Source: Acidimicrobiia bacterium (GTDB lineage: Bacteria; Actinomycetota; Acidimicrobiia; Acidimicrobiales; Poriferisodalaceae). From it: a stretch of DNA of 64,000 bases. Positions 43,120-51,815 of this stretch are shown piece by piece (the stretch's first letter is position 1; every line of letters begins with the position of its first letter). A model generated the notes under the pieces. That model saw only the letters and a program-made list of their open reading frames with translations, was not told where the DNA came from and ran no database searches. The DNA lies in assembly GCA_022826045.1 (NCBI GenBank), contig JAJDVQ010000092.1, positions 1 to 64,000 on the forward strand, read 5' to 3'. The translations under genes and the position numbers were made by a program.

Positions 43120-44181
43120 TCAGGGAAGCGGCGGCAGGAACACCCGCAGGCTGTCGGTGTCCCACGTACCGAGCGCCGGGTCGATGCCGACCTCGTAGGT
43201 GAACATGACCTGCGTCAGCACATGTCCCGCGAACGGCCCGATCGCCGAGAGATCGATCGCATCAGTGCTCAGCGAGTCCAAGTGCAGCACCACCCAGAGC
43301 TCGCCAGTCGGACTGTCTGCGGACGAGAGCACGACAGGCTCAGTCAGCTCGCCGGGTGCTGTGTCGAGCAGTGCCAGAACCATCTCGTTGCTGAATCCCA
43401 GATCGAGCGGCAGACCACAGCCGATCGCACCGCCGGACTGCGCCAGGTTGGGCAGGTTGACCGCAGCGGCGACATCGCTGAGAACCTCACCGGCCCGGAC
43501 GCGCTGGGAGGCCGCCGCTGCGTCGGCTTCAGACGCCACAGCCAGCGCACTCACGCAGTGCGGTGTCGCCAGCCGCTCGATGGTGGGGTCGTCGGCGATG
43601 CTGCGCTGCTGTGCGAATTCCTCGAAGGATCCCTCGAGATGTCCCTGTACCTGTGCGTTGATGTCATCGTCGGAGACGTCGATGTCGACCGGGAAGCCGA
43701 GTTCTTCGAGTGCTACGGCAGCCAAGCGCAGCTGAAGCATGGATGTCAGCCGGGCGACGAACTCCTCGTGGGTCGGGTTCTGCGGATCGCCCATGGTCTG
43801 CGGCGGCGAGTCGGCAAGGCTGTCGCGGACCTGTGCCACCGTGACCTGCCCGCCGGGGAATTCCGCCGCGACGGCGCTGCGGTCCTCGAAGACTGTCCGG
43901 GCGAGGGCCTCCTGCTCTGCACGCCGTTCAGCCTGCTCAGCCTGTTCTGCTTCGAGCGCTTCCTGCTCAGCCGCCAGCGCAGCCTCGCGCTCGGCCGCCA
44001 GCGCTGCGTCCTGTTCGGCGGCGTCGAGGGCGTCGCGGGTCACGACGCCGTCATCATCGGCGTCGACCGCTTCGAAATCCTCCTGGAGAACCTCGGTGTG
44101 GATCGTGACGACGTTGCCGCTGTCGCTGCACGCGAACGCCCCGAACCCCAGCAGTGCCAACAGCAGAATTCGTCGAGACAT
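43120..44181 (-). CDS. SurA/PrsA-like lipoprotein, peptidyl-prolyl isomerase-related
   Basis: From the ATG at 44181 the 353-residue protein begins SRRILLLALLGFGAFACSDS, a lipoprotein signal with a Cys at about residue 18. An Ala/Glu/Gln coiled coil follows at about 55-95. Then comes a SurA-N-type helical domain (DISLQLRLAAVALEELGF in outline) and a parvulin-like region with GGAIGCGLPLDLGFSNEMV and APGELTEPV. The usual parvulin active-site residues are not clearly recognisable. It likely acts as an envelope chaperone. The position between mfd and mazG is also seen in other actinobacteria. Confidence 0.75.
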   Translation of the reverse strand: MSRRILLLALLGFGAFACSDSGNVVTIHTEVLQEDFEAVDADDDGVVTRDALDAAEQDAALAAEREAALAAEQEALEAEQAEQAERRAEQEALARTVFEDRSAVAAEFPGGQVTVAQVRDSLADSPPQTMGDPQNPTHEEFVARLTSMLQLRLAAVALEELGFPVDIDVSDDDINAQVQGHLEGSFEEFAQQRSIADDPTIERLATPHCVSALAVASEADAAAASQRVRAGEVLSDVAAAVNLPNLAQSGGAIGCGLPLDLGFSNEMVLALLDTAPGELTEPVVLSSADSPTGELWVVLHLDSLSTDAIDLSAIGPFAGHVLTQVMFTYEVGIDPALGTWDTDSLRVFLPPLP

Positions 44182-44250
44182 GGAACTGAGGTCGGCACGC
44201 ACTGTGGGCAGGCTAGGTCGTTGCCGCGCCAGCGGTGCTGACGCTGTTCG

Positions 44251-47200
44251 TCATGACGGCGGCCGCAGCTGCTGGCAGAACTCGAAGAGCTGCCCGACGG
44301 TGGCCGGCTTGAGCGCCCGCACCGACAGCTGCACTTCGTTCGCATCGGCCTTGTAGCGGGCCGCCGCAAAGGGCGTGCCCGCACAGATGCGCTTCATGCG
44401 GAGCTCCTCGCTGGCAGTCAGCTCCAGCGGTCCCAGCCGCACCCTCCCGCCGTCGTGGCCGGGTGCGAATGCCACGGTTCGCATGCCCAGCCGGTGGCAC
44501 TCGGCACGCAACAGCGCTATGTGCAGCAACGCTTGAGCTTCGGCAGGCACCGGACCGTAGCGATCGATCCACTCGGCTTCGATATCGGCCACCTCGACCA
44601 GCTCGGTCACCGCGCCGAGCCTGCGGTAGGCCTCCAAGCGTCCGGTCGAGTCGGCCACGTAATCGTCAGGCAGATGCGCCACGAGCGGAAGGTCGATGAC
44701 GAGCTCGGCCGGCTGCTCCGGCGTCTCACCGCTCAACTCGGCGACGGCCTCGCGGACCAGCTCGCAGTAGAGGTCGTAGCCGACCGCAGCGATGTGGCCG
44801 GACTGCACTCCGCTCAGCAGGTTTCCGGCGCCGCGCAGCTGCAGGTCTCGCATGGCGATGCGGTAGCCCGAGCCCAGCTCGGTCGACTCTCCGATCGTGC
44901 GGAGGCGCTCGTAGGCCTCCTCGCTCAGCGGCCGGCCCTCGGGGTGGAACAGGTACGCATACGCACGTTGGCCCGAGCGGCCCACCCGGCCGCGGATCTG
45001 GTGCAGCTGCCCCAAACCGAGCAGATCGGCACGATCCACCACCAAGGTGTTGACGCTCGGCATGTCGATGCCCGACTCGATGATCGTCGTGCACACCAGC
45101 ACGTCGTAGTTGCCCTCCCAGAAATCGATCACGACCTGCTCGAGCGTGCCCTCGTCCATCTGTCCGTGCGCCACCGCAATTCGTGCTTCCGGCACCAGCG
45201 CAGCCAGCTCTGCTGCCACACGGTCGATGTCCGCGACCCGGTTGTGCACGAAGAACACCTGGCCCTCGCGCAGCAGCTCACGCCGGATCGCCTCGCTGAC
45301 AGCGCGTTCGTCGTACGGACCGACGTGGGTGAGAATCGGCTGGCGCTCGGCGGGGGGTGTCTGCAGCAGCGACAGGTCCCGGATGCCGGTGAGCGCCATC
45401 TCGAGCGTGCGGGGAATGGGCGTGGCGGTCAGCGTGAGCACGTCCACCTCGGCGCGCAAGTGCTTGATGGACTCCTTGTGGCTGACGCCGAAACGCTGCT
45501 CCTCGTCGACGACCAAGAGGCCCAGATTCTTGAACTTGACGTCGCCTGACAGCAGGCGATGCGTGCCGATGACGACATCGGTGGTGCCATCGGCCAGCCC
45601 GGCGATGACGGAGCGCTGCTCTGCGGGCGTGAGGAACCGGCTGAGCACGTCGACGCGTACTGCGTGGTCGGCGTAGCGCTCGGCGAACGTCTGGTGGTGC
45701 TGCTGGGCGAGCAGCGTTGTCGGCACCAATACCGCAGCCTGCTTGCCGGCGGCGACCGCACAGAAGGCAGCGCGCACGGCCACCTCCGTCTTGCCGAATC
45801 CGACATCGCCGCAGACGAGGCGGTCCATCGGGACCGGCTCGGCCATGTCGGCCAGAACGTCGTCGATGGTGCGACGCTGATCTGGCGTGGGCGTGTAGGC
45901 GAAGCTGTCGGCCAGATCGGCCATGCCCCCGCCGTCGGGATCGAATGCATTGCCCGCTGTGGTGATGCGCCGCTGGTACAGCACCACCAGCTCCTGGGCG
46001 ATCTCGGACGCCGCAGCGCGCACCTTGGCCTTCTGCCGCTGGAAGTCGCTGCCGCCCATGCGGCTGAGGCGAGGAGTCTCGCCGCCGATATAGGGACGGA
46101 TGAAGTCGATCTGCTCGGTGGGCAGGTACAGCCGGTCGGTGCCCCGGAACTCCAACTCGAGGTAATCGCGCTCGTCGTCGCCGAATGCCCGGCGAACCAG
46201 CCCCGCGTAGCGAGCGATGCCGTGATGATGATGGACGACAAAGTCACCGATGCTGAGATCCTCGAACGTCGGCGTGAGGGCGGTTCGCCGGCGAGCAGCC
46301 CGGTGGACGCGGCGGCGGCCGGTGAACTCGGCTTCGGGCAGCACAGCCACACCGGCGGCAGGCGCGATGAAACCGCTCCCGAGCGGGGCAACCACGACCT
46401 GCCCACCCGGCTGAGGGGTGAACGCTGCGCGATCGCGGTGCAGGCGGAGGGGAACCTCCTCGGCACGCAACGAGTCGGCGAGACGTGCGGCGGCGCCGTC
46501 GCCTTCTGCAGCCACTATGACAATGGGCCGCTGCGCTCCTGCAATGGGCGGCTCAGCGCCGGTCACGAGGCGACGAAGCTGCGCCACCAGCCGTGTGGGA
46601 TCGCCGGCTGCGGGTGTCCACTGCTCAGTGGCGATGCTGGGACCGGGGTCACCGGCGGCGGTCGGGGCCGCCGTCGAGTCGACCGACCAGACCGCTCCGT
46701 CGAAGCGTGAGAGCAACCGGTCGAACGGCACATGGAGCTGGGGCAGCGAGCCGCGGGGGGAACCTGATAGATTAGCCCGCTCGCCGTTCTGATGGCCATT
46801 CTGGCGACTGTCGTCATCGCGCAGGTCGGTGCTGTCGACATCGCGCAGGCCCCACGTCACGGCAAGCGAGCGAGTCAGGTCATCGGTCTCCGCCGCGATG
46901 TCGGCGGCGCGGTCAGCCAGCCGCCGTGGCTCGTTCAGCAGCACCAATGCGCCCGGACCGAGCAAGTCCGGCAGCACAGTCTCCTCGTCGGTGAGCCACG
47001 GGAGCCAAGACTCCATTCCGTCGAACAGTTCGCCGCTGGCGAGACGCTCCATGTGCTCACCGCACCATGGTTCGCTGATGGCCAGCTCGGCCGCTCGGCG
47101 GCGCATGGCGGCATCAGGGCGCAATTCGCGCGCCGGAAACAGGCGCGTCTGGGCGACGTCGGCGACCGAGCGCTGATCGGACACCGAGAACTCCGTCAGG

Positions 47201-47838
47201 CGATCCACCTCATCGCCCCACAGGTCGATGCGCACCGGTGCGTCGGCTGTCGGGCAGAAGACGTCCACGATCCCGCCGCGCACAGCGAACTCGCCCCGGT
47301 GCTCCACCTGGTGCTCCCGCCGGTATCCCCACGCCACCAGTTGGGCCGCCAGCTCGGTGAGGTCGCATCGGCCGCCCTTGGCCACCTCCAATGCGGCCGT
47401 CCCGTCGGCGCAGGCCGCAGGGCTGAGCCGCTGGAGCAGCGACCGGATCGGAGCCACGATGACCTCGGGCAGGCCGGGGCCCTGCGACAGCGGCGATTGC
47501 AGTGCCGTCAGCACCGCCAACCGGCGACCCATGGTCTCGGTCGCCGGGCTCACTCGTTCGAACGGCAGCGTCTCCCACGCGGCGAACAGCGCCACCCGAT
47601 CGGCGCCCAGCCAGGTGGCGAGGTCGTCGGTCCAGCGCTCGGCCTCGTGGGCCGTGGCGGTCACGACGAGGATTGGTGCACGCGACCCCTGTGTCGCCAA
47701 GCCGGCTGCGACGAACGGACGGGCCCCCTCTGCAACGGCGATCGAGCCCGACGATCTTCCGAGCATCGAGACGAAGCCCGAGTCACGGCTGAGACGCTCG
47801 GTCAGCGCACGCAGGGGTGCCGTGGGGGCTGGGCTCAC
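44251..47838 (-). CDS. mfd: Transcription-repair coupling factor Mfd
   Basis: The 1195-residue protein has the full Mfd layout. First are UvrB-like N-terminal modules, then the RNA-polymerase interacting domain (FVHHHHGIARYAGLV). The RecG-like translocase follows with GDVGFGKTEVAVRAAF, VVDEEQRFG and TATPIPRTLEMAL, plus QIRGRVGRSGQRAYAY as motif VI. The C-terminal D7 domain ends near LFEFCQQL. It removes RNA polymerase stalled at lesions and recruits UvrA. The GTG start overlaps the pth stop (GTGA). Confidence 0.97.
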   Translation of the reverse strand: MSPAPTAPLRALTERLSRDSGFVSMLGRSSGSIAVAEGARPFVAAGLATQGSRAPILVVTATAHEAERWTDDLATWLGADRVALFAAWETLPFERVSPATETMGRRLAVLTALQSPLSQGPGLPEVIVAPIRSLLQRLSPAACADGTAALEVAKGGRCDLTELAAQLVAWGYRREHQVEHRGEFAVRGGIVDVFCPTADAPVRIDLWGDEVDRLTEFSVSDQRSVADVAQTRLFPARELRPDAAMRRRAAELAISEPWCGEHMERLASGELFDGMESWLPWLTDEETVLPDLLGPGALVLLNEPRRLADRAADIAAETDDLTRSLAVTWGLRDVDSTDLRDDDSRQNGHQNGERANLSGSPRGSLPQLHVPFDRLLSRFDGAVWSVDSTAAPTAAGDPGPSIATEQWTPAAGDPTRLVAQLRRLVTGAEPPIAGAQRPIVIVAAEGDGAAARLADSLRAEEVPLRLHRDRAAFTPQPGGQVVVAPLGSGFIAPAAGVAVLPEAEFTGRRRVHRAARRRTALTPTFEDLSIGDFVVHHHHGIARYAGLVRRAFGDDERDYLELEFRGTDRLYLPTEQIDFIRPYIGGETPRLSRMGGSDFQRQKAKVRAAASEIAQELVVLYQRRITTAGNAFDPDGGGMADLADSFAYTPTPDQRRTIDDVLADMAEPVPMDRLVCGDVGFGKTEVAVRAAFCAVAAGKQAAVLVPTTLLAQQHHQTFAERYADHAVRVDVLSRFLTPAEQRSVIAGLADGTTDVVIGTHRLLSGDVKFKNLGLLVVDEEQRFGVSHKESIKHLRAEVDVLTLTATPIPRTLEMALTGIRDLSLLQTPPAERQPILTHVGPYDERAVSEAIRRELLREGQVFFVHNRVADIDRVAAELAALVPEARIAVAHGQMDEGTLEQVVIDFWEGNYDVLVCTTIIESGIDMPSVNTLVVDRADLLGLGQLHQIRGRVGRSGQRAYAYLFHPEGRPLSEEAYERLRTIGESTELGSGYRIAMRDLQLRGAGNLLSGVQSGHIAAVGYDLYCELVREAVAELSGETPEQPAELVIDLPLVAHLPDDYVADSTGRLEAYRRLGAVTELVEVADIEAEWIDRYGPVPAEAQALLHIALLRAECHRLGMRTVAFAPGHDGGRVRLGPLELTASEELRMKRICAGTPFAAARYKADANEVQLSVRALKPATVGQLFEFCQQLRPPS

Positions 47839-48476
47839 GGCGATGTGCGGCCTCGACCGCGCCGGCCGACATTGGTGACGTTCATCGCCGCTTCGATGCC
47901 GTCACGCACCAGTACCTCCAGTCCTGACACCGCTTGGTCGAGGGCCGCATCCACGAGCGGCTCCTCGTGCCGGCTGGGCCGCTGCAATACCCACTTCTTG
48001 CCGGCTTCGGGCCGGGGCGGCTTGCCGATGCCGATGCGCATCCGCACGAAGTCCTGCGTGCCGATCTGGCCGACGATCGAGGCCAGCCCGTTGTGGCCGG
48101 CGAGCCCTCCGCCTGCCTTGAGGCGGATCTGACCCGGCTCGAGGTCGAGTTCGTCGTGCACAACGACGAGTCGGGCCGGTTCGACAATGCCCTGACGCCT
48201 CACCAGCACACCCACGCTGCGCCCGCTCTCGTTCATGAACGTGGTCGGGCAGGCGAGCGCGATGCGCTGTCCGCTCACCGTCGCGCTGCCCACCCGGGCG
48301 TATTCCCGCCGTGCCGCGGCCAGCTCGCAGCCCAATGCAGCCGCCCAGCGCTCCACCGCTGCTGCGCCTGCGTTGTGGCGGCTGCCGGCGAATCGCTCGG
48401 GGGGATTGCCCAAGCCCACCACGAGCCAGTCTGCGGCTGTGCCCCGCCGCGCGGCCGCCCGGCGGAAGATCGACAC
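47835..48476 (-). CDS. pth: Peptidyl-tRNA hydrolase
   Basis: The 213-residue enzyme has WLVVGLGNPPERFAGSRHNAG with the catalytic His, PTTFMNESGRSVG, VVVHDELDLEPGQIRLKAGG and GHNGLASI, all diagnostic of bacterial Pth. It frees tRNA from prematurely released peptidyl-tRNA. The N-terminal 15 residues before the core are unusual, and the start is a GTG. It follows rplY by 8 bp and overlaps mfd by 4 bp. Confidence 0.95.
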   Translation of the reverse strand: MSIFRRAAARRGTAADWLVVGLGNPPERFAGSRHNAGAAAVERWAAALGCELAAARREYARVGSATVSGQRIALACPTTFMNESGRSVGVLVRRQGIVEPARLVVVHDELDLEPGQIRLKAGGGLAGHNGLASIVGQIGTQDFVRMRIGIGKPPRPEAGKKWVLQRPSRHEEPLVDAALDQAVSGLEVLVRDGIEAAMNVTNVGRRGRGRTSP

Positions 48477-48484
48477 CGGGGCGG

Positions 48485-49129
48485 TCAGTCCTCGTCTTGG
48501 GCGTTTTCGGCGTCGGCTTCCTCGTCGTCTTCGAGGGCTTCGCCGTCGTCGCCGAGCTGCTCGGCTGCAACAGCGGCCCGGGTTCGCTGAGCGATCACCA
48601 CCAGCGTGTCGCCGTCGAGCAGGCTCACCATGCCCTCGGGAAGCGTCATGTCGCTGACGCGGACCGGGCTCTCGAGTGACAGCTCCGATACGTCGACATC
48701 CAGCGCGGGAGGTATGACGCCTGCGGGAGATTCGACGTGCAGGGACATCAGCTGCTGCTGGGTGACAGCGCCCTGCCGACCCGCGACCACGGGGTCGCCG
48801 ACGAGCCGCACCGGCACATCGACGACGAGGCGCTCATCGAGGGAGACCAGCATGAAGTCGACGTGGGTCACGCGGTTCGCAATGGTGTCGCGCTGCATGT
48901 CCTTGACGATGGTGAGATGGTTCTTGCCCTCGACTTCGAGCGTGATGATCGCGTTCGGCCCGGCTGCGTTCAGCGCGGCCCGGAACCGCAGGCGATCCAA
49001 CGTGAGCAGCACCGGTTCGGTGCCGTGGCCGTACATGACCGCAGGTATCTTGTCGTCCGCCCGCAGGCGCCGCGACGGGCCCGAGCCAGTGCGCGTGCGG
49101 CTGTGGGCGACGAGCTTCAGCTGTTCCAT
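48485..49129 (-). CDS. rplY: Ribosomal protein bL25, Ctc form
   Basis: The 214-residue protein has the L25 5S-rRNA binding domain (residues 1-95) with RTRTGSGPSRRLRADDKIPA and NHLTIVKDMQRD. It then has the TL5/Ctc C-terminal beta domain (VDVPVRLVGDPVVAGRQGA, VSDMTLPEGM). An acidic tail of about 25 residues, rich in Asp and Glu, closes it, a common feature of actinobacterial Ctc. It sits between prs and pth, the conserved context. Confidence 0.95.
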   Translation of the reverse strand: MEQLKLVAHSRTRTGSGPSRRLRADDKIPAVMYGHGTEPVLLTLDRLRFRAALNAAGPNAIITLEVEGKNHLTIVKDMQRDTIANRVTHVDFMLVSLDERLVVDVPVRLVGDPVVAGRQGAVTQQQLMSLHVESPAGVIPPALDVDVSELSLESPVRVSDMTLPEGMVSLLDGDTLVVIAQRTRAAVAAEQLGDDGEALEDDEEADAENAQDED

Positions 49130-49187
49130 CGCGATTCCCTCACCGGTCGAGCGCGTGCACGTTGAGCGGCAGGCAAGCCTACGGGTC

Positions 49188-50171
49188 TCAGAAGAGGTTC
49201 TGGCCGTCGAAGATCTCCGACACCGACGCGTCCTCGAACACCGATTCGAGCGCGTCGGCGAACACCTCGGCGACGCTGAGCACCATGAGCTTGTCGAACT
49301 GCTTCGAGCTGGGGATCGGCACCGTATTGGTGACGATGACCTGGCTCAGCGAGGAGTTCTTCAGCCGATCGATGGCTGGCCCGGAGAACACTGCGTGTGT
49401 GCTGGCACACATCACGTCGGCAGCGCCTTGAGCGATCAGCGTCTCGGTGGCCGAGCAGATGGTGCCGGCAGTGTCGATCATGTCGTCGATGATCACGCAT
49501 GTGCGTCCGGCCACCTCGCCCATGATCCCGAGCGCCTCAGAGGAGTTGGTGTCCTCGGTGGCGCGTCGCTTGTAGATGGATGCCACGTCGCAGCCCAGCC
49601 GGGTTGCGTAACGCTCGGCCACCTTCACCCGGCCCGTGTCGGGCGAGACGATCACCGAGTCGGGTCCCATGACGTTGGACAGGTACTTGATGAGCACCGG
49701 CGCAGCGGTGAGATGATCCACCGGTCCGTCGAAGAACCCCTGGATCTGGCCGCTGTGCAGATCGATCGACACCAGCCGCTCGGCCCCGGCGACGGTGAAC
49801 AGGTCGGCCAGCAGTCGGGCAGTGATCGGCTCGCGGCCGGCCGCCTTGCGATCCTGGCGTGCGTAGCCGTACAGCGGCGCAACTGCGGTGATCCGCTTGG
49901 CCGAAGCACGCCGGGCGGCATCCACCATGATCAGCTGCTCCATGATCGCGTCGTTGATGCTCATGGTCTCGCTGGCGGCGTGACTCTGGATGACGAAGAC
50001 GTCACCGCCGCGGATGGACTCGGCGAACTTGCACTTGATCTCGCCGTTGGCGAAGTCGACCAGTCCCGGATCACCCAGCGCGACGCCCAGCTGTGCAGCG
50101 ATCTCTTGCGCCAATTCAGGATTCGCCCGGCCGCTGAACAGATGCAGGCGCTTCTTAGTGACCAGCTCCAT
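49188..50171 (-). CDS. prs: Ribose-phosphate pyrophosphokinase
   Basis: The 327-residue enzyme makes PRPP from ribose-5-phosphate and ATP. It has the flexible loop YARQDRKAAGREPITARL, the PRPP-binding VIIDDMIDTAGTI and the KRR ATP loop YKRRATEDTN. The ATG at 50171 has AAAGGAA upstream. A longer frame to 50267 lacks family similarity. The 192 bp before it contain a small AGTCCGGACT palindrome (50323-50332) and probably the prs promoter. Confidence 0.96.
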   Translation of the reverse strand: MELVTKKRLHLFSGRANPELAQEIAAQLGVALGDPGLVDFANGEIKCKFAESIRGGDVFVIQSHAASETMSINDAIMEQLIMVDAARRASAKRITAVAPLYGYARQDRKAAGREPITARLLADLFTVAGAERLVSIDLHSGQIQGFFDGPVDHLTAAPVLIKYLSNVMGPDSVIVSPDTGRVKVAERYATRLGCDVASIYKRRATEDTNSSEALGIMGEVAGRTCVIIDDMIDTAGTICSATETLIAQGAADVMCASTHAVFSGPAIDRLKNSSLSQVIVTNTVPIPSSKQFDKLMVLSVAEVFADALESVFEDASVSEIFDGQNLF

Positions 50172-50363
50172 CGCGTGTTCCTTTCGAGACAGTTCAGGTG
50201 GCGATGCGCTCGGCACTGTCGCGCCTTTCCATCGCTCAGGCGGCTTGGCGGTGGGTTCAGGCGGCATATTTTGCAGTCCGACGGCACTTCGAGACTACCC
50301 GACGGCACCCTGTGGCCCCCGGAGTCCGGACTGTCTTGGAGGCCGTCATGGAGAGCCACGGCT

Positions 50364-51128
50364 TCAGGACGGTGAGGGGCGAGCGGCCAAGACGGCTTCG
50401 CAGGCAGCGAACTGGGCCGCATCGTTCACGCCCATGGCCTCAGAGGGATCGTTCAGGGTCATCGCAACGATGCCCTGACCGCTGCGCGCCAGCAGGTCGA
50501 TGGCGTCGGTGAGGTAGTACTCCGATGCGGCGTTGGTTCGACCGAGCTGCGGGAGCACATGACGGAGCTGGGCTAAGTCGAAGCAGTACACGCCAGCGTT
50601 GATCTCGTCGATCTGAGATTCCGCCGGTGAGGCGTCGCGCTGCTCGACGATGGTGATCCCGCTGTCGCAGCGCACTATGCGCCCGTAGCCGGTCGGGTCG
50701 TCGAGGCGGGCGGTCAGCAGGCTGGCCGCTGCACCGATGCGACGCCGGTCGGCAACGAGCCGGGTGAGCGTCTCGGGCCGCAGCAGCGGCGTGTCGCCTG
50801 GCAGCACCAGCACATCGCTCGCTGTCGGCGGATCGCCGAGCGCGTCGAGCCCCACGCGGACCGCGTCGCCCGTGCCGAGCTGTTGCGGCTGGGTGGCGAA
50901 GATCAGCCGTTCCGGCTGGGGCGCTCCCGCGTGAACCTCGTCGCGCACCCGATCTGCTTCGTGCCCGACGACCACGATGACCGGGCCTGCATCGGCCGCA
51001 GCGAGCGTGTCGAGCAGGCGCAGGACCATGGCGCGGCCAGCCACCGGGTGCAGCGGCTTGGGCAGATCCGACGACAGGCGGGTGCCGGCGCCCGCTGCCA
51101 GCACGATGGCCGCGCAGGCTGCGTTCAT
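50364..51128 (-). CDS. GlmU-like UDP-N-acetylglucosamine pyrophosphorylase without acetyltransferase domain
   Basis: The 254-residue product contains only the uridylyltransferase half of GlmU: IVLAAGAGTRLSSDLPKPLHPVAGR, ATQPQQLGTGDAV, LVLPGDTPLL, GYGRIVR, EINAGVYCFD and NAASEYYLTD. It stops at GVNDAAQFAACEAVLAARPS, where bifunctional GlmU begins its left-handed beta-helix. The 192 bp to prs cannot encode that domain. It should convert GlcNAc-1-phosphate and UTP to UDP-GlcNAc; acetylation of GlcN-1-phosphate must be done elsewhere. It keeps the standard glmU position between tRNA-Gln and prs. Confidence 0.88.
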   Translation of the reverse strand: MNAACAAIVLAAGAGTRLSSDLPKPLHPVAGRAMVLRLLDTLAAADAGPVIVVVGHEADRVRDEVHAGAPQPERLIFATQPQQLGTGDAVRVGLDALGDPPTASDVLVLPGDTPLLRPETLTRLVADRRRIGAAASLLTARLDDPTGYGRIVRCDSGITIVEQRDASPAESQIDEINAGVYCFDLAQLRHVLPQLGRTNAASEYYLTDAIDLLARSGQGIVAMTLNDPSEAMGVNDAAQFAACEAVLAARPSPS

Positions 51129-51163
51129 CGGCGCAGATCCGCAGTCGGCAAGCGACAGCAGTG

Positions 51164-51235
51164 TTCGGGGAGGAGGACTCGAACCTCCATTGCCGGGACC
51201 AAAACCCGATGTCCTGCCAATTGAACGATCCCCGA
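51164..51235 (-). tRNA. tRNA-Gln (anticodon UUG)
   Basis: This is a 72-nt gene with perfect acceptor stem TCGGGGA/TCCCCGA, discriminator A, anticodon loop TTTTGGT between CGGG and CCCG (anticodon UUG) and T-loop GGTTCGAGTCC. CCA is not encoded. It lies beside the glmU homologue, as in mycobacteria. Confidence 0.96.
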
Positions 51236-51417
51236 TCGCGCACGCCGCTGCTGCGAGCCTGCTTCAGGATCGAGGGTAGCGACCTCGCCACGGGCGACCC
51301 ACAGCGTTTTCGGGGCGCCTGAGATGCGTCAGACTCCGGTGCTGCTCAGAACTGCCGGCTTCCGTCGCTGCGGCACTCGTGCTGCACCGCCGCCGAGGCG
51401 ATAGCGTTCACCGTCCG

Positions 51418-51513
51418 ATGGGATCGCTGGTCAAAAAGCGCCGCAAGCGGATGCGCAAGAAGAAGCACCGCAAGATGCTGCGGCGCACGCGCTACCAGCG
51501 CCGCAACCGCTGA
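51418..51513 (+). CDS. bS22-type small ribosomal protein (AURKAIP1/COX24 domain)
   Basis: The 31-residue, extremely basic product reads MGSLVKKRRKRMRKKKHRKM followed by LRRTRYQRRNR. It matches the actinobacterial AURKAIP1/COX24-domain micro-protein known from mycobacterial ribosomes as bS22, which binds the small subunit near the decoding region. It is easily missed because it is under 100 bp. It stands alone on the plus strand between minus-strand genes. Confidence 0.9.
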   Translation: MGSLVKKRRKRMRKKKHRKMLRRTRYQRRNR

Positions 51514-51612
51514 CTTCGGCCTCCCCTGCCATCGCCAGCACCATTTGACGAGCGCGCCGTCGCGCTCGCGACGAGAGCCCAGTCCCATGTTCACGAGCTT
51601 CAGCGCGGGCAA

Positions 51613-51801
51613 CTACAAGGCTTGGCGCGCTACGGACGAAATCGCCCTTGCGCCAATCAGCGGAACCCGTGTGCCCGTGCATGCGGCCAGCACGGCCGAT
51701 GCCCCGCCGGCCGACAGCAGCCAGAGGAACCTGCGGCGGCTCATCCCCCGCTCGTGGGCGAACCCCCAGAGCGGTCGACGTCGCGCGGCCCCGGTCACCA
51801 T
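51613..51801 (-). CDS. Small Tat-type lipoprotein or remnant
   Basis: The 62-codon frame starts 15 bp after dapB on the same strand. It contains MSRRRFLWLLSAGGASAVLA and then AC, a twin-arginine-like signal with a lipobox LAAC. Only about 20 residues follow the Cys before the stop. It may be a genuine micro-lipoprotein or the 5' remnant of a longer Tat substrate; neighbouring frames show no clear continuation. A shorter form could start at the internal ATG at 51744. Confidence 0.35.
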   Translation of the reverse strand: MVTGAARRRPLWGFAHERGMSRRRFLWLLSAGGASAVLAACTGTRVPLIGARAISSVARQAL

Positions 51802-51815
51802 TGGCCCCGCACTGA

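Noticed and set aside
50323..50332. 10-bp palindrome AGTCCGGACT upstream of prs
   Set aside because: It is short, has no spacer or T-run and no second copy nearby. A palindrome of this size is expected by chance in GC-rich DNA.
50172..50363. Missing GlmU acetyltransferase domain hidden by a frameshift
   Set aside because: The 192 bp before prs are too short and no frame shows the hexapeptide pattern, so the short form is not a simple frameshift within this window.
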